Source: Pedobacter panaciterrae (lineage in GTDB: Bacteria > Bacteroidota > Bacteroidia > Sphingobacteriales > Sphingobacteriaceae). From it: 64,000 nt of DNA. Positions 60,601 through 64,000 of the stretch are shown in pieces. Below the pieces are notes generated by a model. That model saw only the letters and a program-made list of their open reading frames with translations, made no database searches and had not been told where the DNA came from. Each line of letters starts with the position of its first letter. The stretch's first letter is position 1. The stretch is from NCBI RefSeq assembly GCF_013204795.1, contig NZ_JABMKW010000008.1, positions 806,001 through 870,000 of the forward strand, in the 5' to 3' direction. Made by a program: the position numbers and the translations under genes.

Positions 60601-60785
60601 TCCAAAAAGCACAGCTTAAAAGTTTAAGGATTTACGCTTCTGCTCAAAATATTGCAACATGGACAAATTATTCCGGACCAGATCCTGAAGTGTCCGTCCG
60701 AAATTCTACCCTTACCCCCGGATTTGATTTTTCTGCCTATCCCCGTGCAAGCACGCTCATATTCGGGTTAAACCTATCATTCTAA
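57630..60785 (+). CDS. SusC-like TonB-dependent receptor of the GntR-controlled locus
   Basis: 1051 residues: signal peptide (about 1-34, ending SAGNAQS), carboxypeptidase-regulatory-like domain (about 36-110: GKVTSSDNEPLFGVTIFEKN), LNEIVVIGYGATARKDLTG, the plug (LYVVDGFPLEDANN, IDILKDASATAIYGARGANGV) and a barrel ending FGLNLSF. No STN domain. It imports the polysaccharide fragments used by this locus, together with the SusD-like protein encoded 18 bp downstream. Expression is predicted to follow the GntR regulator. Confidence 0.94.
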   Translation: MLTKPLNLCGTITFSVIFTWILVMALPSAGNAQSKNISGKVTSSDNEPLFGVTIFEKNTKTGATTDADGKFVITVSNANATLSFRYVGYQSRDIPLNGKNIINLALKSLDNALNEIVVIGYGATARKDLTGSVGQVKMDEFEKAPVKSFDEALAGRVAGVQVSGADGQPGSINNIVIRGAGSITQDTSPLYVVDGFPLEDANNNSINPADIAAIDILKDASATAIYGARGANGVIIITTKRGNIGDPVIAYNGYYGFQKNTKTIDLMSPYEFVKYQLELDPANTNTTYLADGKTLDDYKNVTGINFQDQIYRNAPMQSHDISIRGGSDKTRYSISGNIIGQDGVVLNSDFKRYQGRITLDQNVNQKLKIGVNLNYSYSASNGSIVNAASPIQSASTNLLYAVWGYRPVSGNDNNLDDELFDPGFDYNVIADYRVNPVISAKNELRRRLITGLIANGYAEYKIIPSLTLRVTGGITNNMQRDEAFNNSQTRLGNPRNSSGVNGSVYYNPSTVWLNENTLSYKKIFNKVHDLTVLAGYTMQGNKTGVNGFAALNVPNESLGLDGLDESPSLIGTSLSSRWGLLSYLGRINYNYKSKYYFTASFRSDGSSKFAQGKRWGYFPSGALSWRMSAEEFMKKFTFISDAKLRLSYGETGNNRVADFSYLDQITQPNSAGYSYGNGSPSKGAILSAFGNANLKWETTKQVNIGYDLSLFKQRVNVTLDIYRKTTHDLLLQALLPYTTGLSDAYKNVGKMQNQGLEISLSTVNIHRKEFNWSSSFNISFNRNKVLALSENQTSLKSPVGFDQKWNALSPYIALLGQPVGQFYGAIWDGVYQYEDFDKSPQGVYTLKENIPRNGNPTVQPGDIKYKDLDGDGNVNANDFTVIGRGLPKHTGGLSNNFSYKGFDLNVFLQWSYGNDIINANRMLFDGNGKQSRFFNQYASYANRWQPDNPSNTLFRTGGQGPFYYSSRVVEDGSYLRLKTISLGYNFPSRIFQKAQLKSLRIYASAQNIATWTNYSGPDPEVSVRNSTLTPGFDFSAYPRASTLIFGLNLSF

Positions 60786-60803
60786 CTGATCTATTATAAA
60801 AGT

Positions 60804-62660
60804 ATGAAACTGATAAAATATTTTTACCTCACCATGCTGGTGGCAGCAGCTACTTCCTGCCAGAAAGTGCTGGATACCAACCCAACGGATTTTATTAACC
60901 CAGACGCTTATTACAAAACCCCGGAGCAGTTACAAAGTGCCCTCAATGGTATATACAATTCATTGGGCACTCAGGAGGTATATGGAAATAATTATTTATA
61001 TATGTTCAATACCAATACAGACGAATCTTATGGTAGAATAGTGGAACTTACAACGTCCTATCAATATGATGCCGCAGATCCCAAAAATGAATTGTTCTGG
61101 AAAGGCCTGTATGTAGGTATTGAACGGGCCAATTTATTGCTTTCGAAAGTAGACAATGTAACCATGGACCAAACCGCGAAAGATGTGATCAAGGGGCAAG
61201 CATTGTTTCTGCGCGGCTTTCAATATTTTATGCTGGTGAGCAATTACGGTGATGTTCCATTGATCTTTACCCCAACTAAATCAGTAACAGAAGTTAATGT
61301 TGCAAGGACACCGATGAAAGATGTTTATGCGCAGATTACAAAGGATATGATTGATGCGGAGGCTTTATTGCAAACGCAAACGGCTACGGTTCTGGGGTCA
61401 GGGGGGAAGGTTACCCGAACTGCAGTTCAGGGGATGCTGGCCAGGGTATACCTTTATATGGCAGGCTTTCCGTTAAAGGATACAGAAAAATATAAAGATG
61501 CACTGTTCTGGGCCAATAAGGTTGTTAACCCTACAGGAAGCGCACCTGAACACGCCCTTAACCCCGATTATAGAGATGTTTTTATTAAATATGCCAGGGA
61601 GCAATATGATGTGAAAGAAAGTATGTGGGAATTGGAGTTCTGGGGCAACAATACCGGAGGCGTTAATTTGGGAAACACTTATACCGGGCGCTTTTGTGGA
61701 ATTACCTGCAATGATGCCAATAAGGGCTTCAGTTCCGGTTCGATAAACGCGACCCGAAAATTGTATGCTTCCTATCAAGTCAATCCTTTGAGCAATGATA
61801 AACCCAATAAGGCTTCTTTCGACTGGAGGAGGGATTGGAACTGTGCTAATTATACTTGGGGTACAGGTGCAACAGCTAAAAAGACCAACGTGACAGGTAC
61901 CTGGGTTATGAATGCAGGAAAGTGGCGCCGGGAGTATGAAGTTGTGAACCCCAAGGATAAAAACTATACCTCCCAGAATTTCGCATTTTTGCGTTATTCT
62001 GATGTACTGCTTATGCTTGCCGAAGCAGAAAACGAAGTTAACGGGCCTGCAAATGCTTATCAGTATGTGAATTTGGTTCGTAAAAGAGCTTACGGCATAT
62101 TATATGGAAATGTGATTAAGCACATTGCTGTAACCAATGGCGGCTCAGGCTATACCAGTGCTCCCACAGTAACAATCAACGGCGGCGGCGGCAGTGGGGC
62201 TACCGCCGAGGCAACCATCTCAGACGGTTCAGTTACTGGAATTACCATTACTTCGCCAGGGACATTAACAGTAGGAGGCCCTTATTATACTTCCGCGCCA
62301 ACAGTTACCCTTATTGGCGGTGGAGGAACCGGTGCTAACGCTACAGCGATAATTACTGAACCTGATGACGCTGACCTTTCTGCATTGCAAATTTCAAGTA
62401 AATCGGAGCTTTTAGAAGCGATAAAAGAAGAAAGATCAAGAGAATTGTGTTTTGAAGGATTAAGGAGAAATGACCTGATTCGCTGGGGCAAATTTGTTGA
62501 GGATATGAAGAGCTTTCTGGCATATGCCAACGCAAATGCAGGAACTGCAACGAACATTACTACTGCCGCTACTAAGGTGTCGGCCAGAAACATTTTTATG
62601 CCAATTCCTATTCATGATATTCAACTGAATAACTTACTGATACAAAATCCGGGATATTAG
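60804..62660 (+). CDS. SusD-like lipoprotein with a Gly-rich repeat insert
   Basis: 618 residues, lipobox AAATSCQKV (Cys at 19). Family segments [46 protein letters not shown] and [20 protein letters not shown] are intact and it ends LLIQNPGY. Between the last two lies an insert of about 80 residues (440-519), absent from normal SusD proteins, with two [13 protein letters not shown] repeats. It is the surface lid for the preceding SusC. The insert makes it about 60 to 100 residues longer than its relatives. Confidence 0.93.
   Translation: MKLIKYFYLTMLVAAATSCQKVLDTNPTDFINPDAYYKTPEQLQSALNGIYNSLGTQEVYGNNYLYMFNTNTDESYGRIVELTTSYQYDAADPKNELFWKGLYVGIERANLLLSKVDNVTMDQTAKDVIKGQALFLRGFQYFMLVSNYGDVPLIFTPTKSVTEVNVARTPMKDVYAQITKDMIDAEALLQTQTATVLGSGGKVTRTAVQGMLARVYLYMAGFPLKDTEKYKDALFWANKVVNPTGSAPEHALNPDYRDVFIKYAREQYDVKESMWELEFWGNNTGGVNLGNTYTGRFCGITCNDANKGFSSGSINATRKLYASYQVNPLSNDKPNKASFDWRRDWNCANYTWGTGATAKKTNVTGTWVMNAGKWRREYEVVNPKDKNYTSQNFAFLRYSDVLLMLAEAENEVNGPANAYQYVNLVRKRAYGILYGNVIKHIAVTNGGSGYTSAPTVTINGGGGSGATAEATISDGSVTGITITSPGTLTVGGPYYTSAPTVTLIGGGGTGANATAIITEPDDADLSALQISSKSELLEAIKEERSRELCFEGLRRNDLIRWGKFVEDMKSFLAYANANAGTATNITTAATKVSARNIFMPIPIHDIQLNNLLIQNPGY
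62121..62360 (+). other. Gly-rich repeat domain encoded inside the SusD gene
   Basis: Two protein repeats: [20 protein letters not shown] followed by SGATAEATI, then [20 protein letters not shown] followed by TAII, separated by [14 protein letters not shown]. This repeat type is found in phage-tail and surface proteins. It falls after the helix [10 protein letters not shown] and before [21 protein letters not shown], where family members have a short loop. The reading frame is kept on both sides. Confidence 0.8.
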
Positions 62661-62670
62661 TTTTAAAGCT

Positions 62671-64000
62671 ATGAGATTAGTGTACAGAATAATGACCCCA
62701 GGGCTAATTATCTCTTTGTTCGCAATAGGAGGAAGTATAGTAAGCGCCCAAAGCCTTAAAAATACCGTTTATGATAATTCAAAACCTATTGTACAGGTCC
62801 AACCCCTGGATATGCAAAGAGTTGATCAAATTGTGGCCATGTTACCAGATAAGCCTTTCGGATTCGGGGATACCTATAAAAACAGGAAAGCCTGGGACAT
62901 GTTGTTTAAAAGCGGGAAGTATAACAGCGTAATCAGTAGTGCCGACAGCTCACTGAACCTGTCATTTCCGGCCTGGAGTGACGACGATTATTTGGCATAC
63001 TGGACTAAAGGGACTTCTGTTCCAGGTAAAAATATGCTACAAAAACGCCTCTTATGGCTAACCTGGTATGTATTTGCAGAATGCCTTACGGATAAGGGGA
63101 AATATACAAGAGCCGCAGAAAATGCATTACTCGAGCTGTGCCGTCAAAAATCCTGGGTAAACCCCACACATGATTATAACAAGGTAAATTTTGAAGGTAA
63201 AAAATACCTGGTCGAATTATCGGCGGTAAGTTATGCACAGCACATTGCACAGGCGCTATATCTGTTAGATGATAAGATCGATCAAAAAGTTAAAGAAGAA
63301 GCGATCAAGGCTGTGCAGGAACGGGTATTTGATCCTGTATTAAATTCAATTGCAACAGGAAACAATGAAAATTTCTTTTTAACAAACACCAATAACTTTA
63401 ATGCAGTATGCCTTTCCGGGACAGTTGGGGCTGCTGAGACGATACTCAACAATAAGACTGAAAGGGCGAAATTTATTGCCATTGCGGAACGCTATCACAA
63501 AAATGGAATCCAGGGCTTTCTGCCCGACGGATATTGTACAGAAGGACTAGGCTATTATAATTATGGTTTTGGAAACTTTGTTCTTTTACGTGAAACAGTT
63601 TATAAAAGTACGGGTGGAAAAATCGATCTGTTTGCTGATCCAAAAGTAAAACTGATGGCCGAATTCCTTCCCAAAACTGTAGTTATCCATGGTGTTTTTC
63701 CATCAATTGGCGATTGCCGACCATATACCCAGCCCTCACCCTTTATTCTCTTTTATGTAAACCGGAATCTGGGTGTTGATATTTCAGAGTTTAAGAATGT
63801 GGTTTTTCCAGATCGTCCTGTGGACCTGGCAACTAGTATCCTTTCTGTTTTTCCGGAAAAGGTATCAGCAAAGCAACTTCCAATCAAAGAATCAGAATCT
63901 GACCTGCGATCCTATTTTGATCAGGCGGGTGTGCTCACTGTCCGCCCGGGCGCAGCGTCCGAAATGGATATGGGGGTGGCAATAAAAGGGGGCAACAACA
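62671..64000 (+). CDS. Heparinase II/III-like polysaccharide lyase, 3' end outside the window
   Basis: The frame from ATG 62671 stays open to the window end; 443 residues are visible. It has a signal peptide (MRLVYRIMTPGLIISLFAIGGSIVSAQS), and residues about 45-400 are an alpha/alpha toroid. TNTNNFNAVCLSGTVGAAE and GFLPDGYCTEGLGYYNYGFGNFVLL resemble the NNWNAVC and DGG-SEGPGYWNYG segments of heparinase II/III-type proteins. Such enzymes cut uronate-containing polysaccharides by elimination. The C-terminal beta domain is missing from the window. It follows SusD by 10 bp. A uronate polymer would suit the sugar-acid genes upstream; the exact PL family is not decided. Confidence 0.75.
   Translation, partial: MRLVYRIMTPGLIISLFAIGGSIVSAQSLKNTVYDNSKPIVQVQPLDMQRVDQIVAMLPDKPFGFGDTYKNRKAWDMLFKSGKYNSVISSADSSLNLSFPAWSDDDYLAYWTKGTSVPGKNMLQKRLLWLTWYVFAECLTDKGKYTRAAENALLELCRQKSWVNPTHDYNKVNFEGKKYLVELSAVSYAQHIAQALYLLDDKIDQKVKEEAIKAVQERVFDPVLNSIATGNNENFFLTNTNNFNAVCLSGTVGAAETILNNKTERAKFIAIAERYHKNGIQGFLPDGYCTEGLGYYNYGFGNFVLLRETVYKSTGGKIDLFADPKVKLMAEFLPKTVVIHGVFPSIGDCRPYTQPSPFILFYVNRNLGVDISEFKNVVFPDRPVDLATSILSVFPEKVSAKQLPIKESESDLRSYFDQAGVLTVRPGAASEMDMGVAIKGGNN

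Noticed and set aside
1..64000. tRNA, rRNA, prophage, transposase or toxin-antitoxin genes
   Set aside because: None of the diagnostic sequences or protein families was recognised in any frame.

Overview
The window comes from the chromosome of a member of the Bacteroidota, most likely a Pedobacter-like Sphingobacteriaceae. Evidence: AT-rich DNA, three SusC/SusD pairs, a FecI/FecR/TonB-receptor signalling unit, a Nudix-type arabinose regulator, Bacteroidota promoters of the TTG/TAnnTTTG type, and secreted enzymes with short signal peptides ending in AQQ. No rRNA, tRNA, CRISPR array, prophage or insertion sequence was seen. Species assignment is inference.

Layout. 1-4518: the end of a TonB-dependent outer-membrane protein, then a minus-strand unit of an AraC regulator, a secreted haloalkane dehalogenase-like hydrolase and a secreted subclass B3 metallo-beta-lactamase with a GOB-like Gln zinc ligand. 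4571-12451: a minus-strand L-arabinose operon (araB, araD, a GH27 enzyme, araA, a sodium/sugar symporter) with its Nudix-fold regulator AraR. 12684-21740: a divergent plus-strand set of secreted arabinosidases (GH51, GH146-type, two-domain GH43, GH127). Near-identical AraR-like operators lie in front of both arms. 21770-34481: Xaa-Pro aminopeptidase, SusC/SusD, an AraC regulator, a DUF885 metallopeptidase, an amino-acid permease and a DPP-IV-like peptidase.

34653-37041 is a minus-strand operon (methyltransferase, unknown small protein, Crp/Fnr regulator, DUF1275 membrane protein) preceded by an 11-bp tandem-repeat block. 37497-47938 holds a sulfatase, a strong hairpin element, a divergent sigma/anti-sigma pair, a SusC receptor with an STN signalling domain, SusD and a secreted DUF3863-like protein. 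48014-53133 holds a membrane-bound LytTR regulator, a cytochrome P460 protein, a heme-less P460-like lipoprotein and an MscS-type channel.

53377-64000 is a second sugar-acid/polysaccharide locus: a GntR/FadR-type regulator, a galactonate-dehydratase-like enolase, an MFS transporter, an SDR, SusC, SusD carrying a Gly-rich insert, and a heparinase II/III-like protein cut by the window end. Three TTGTATA-type palindromes, each overlapping a good promoter, tie this locus into one regulon.

The most interesting ideas are: (1) an arabinosidase set for plant cell-wall arabinosides lying next to proline-specific peptidases, which together would suit hydroxyproline-rich glycoproteins such as extensin; (2) a GH27 enzyme whose active-site signature predicts beta-L-arabinopyranosidase activity; (3) the complete GntR operator set; (4) a heme-less P460 paralogue beside a heme P460 protein.
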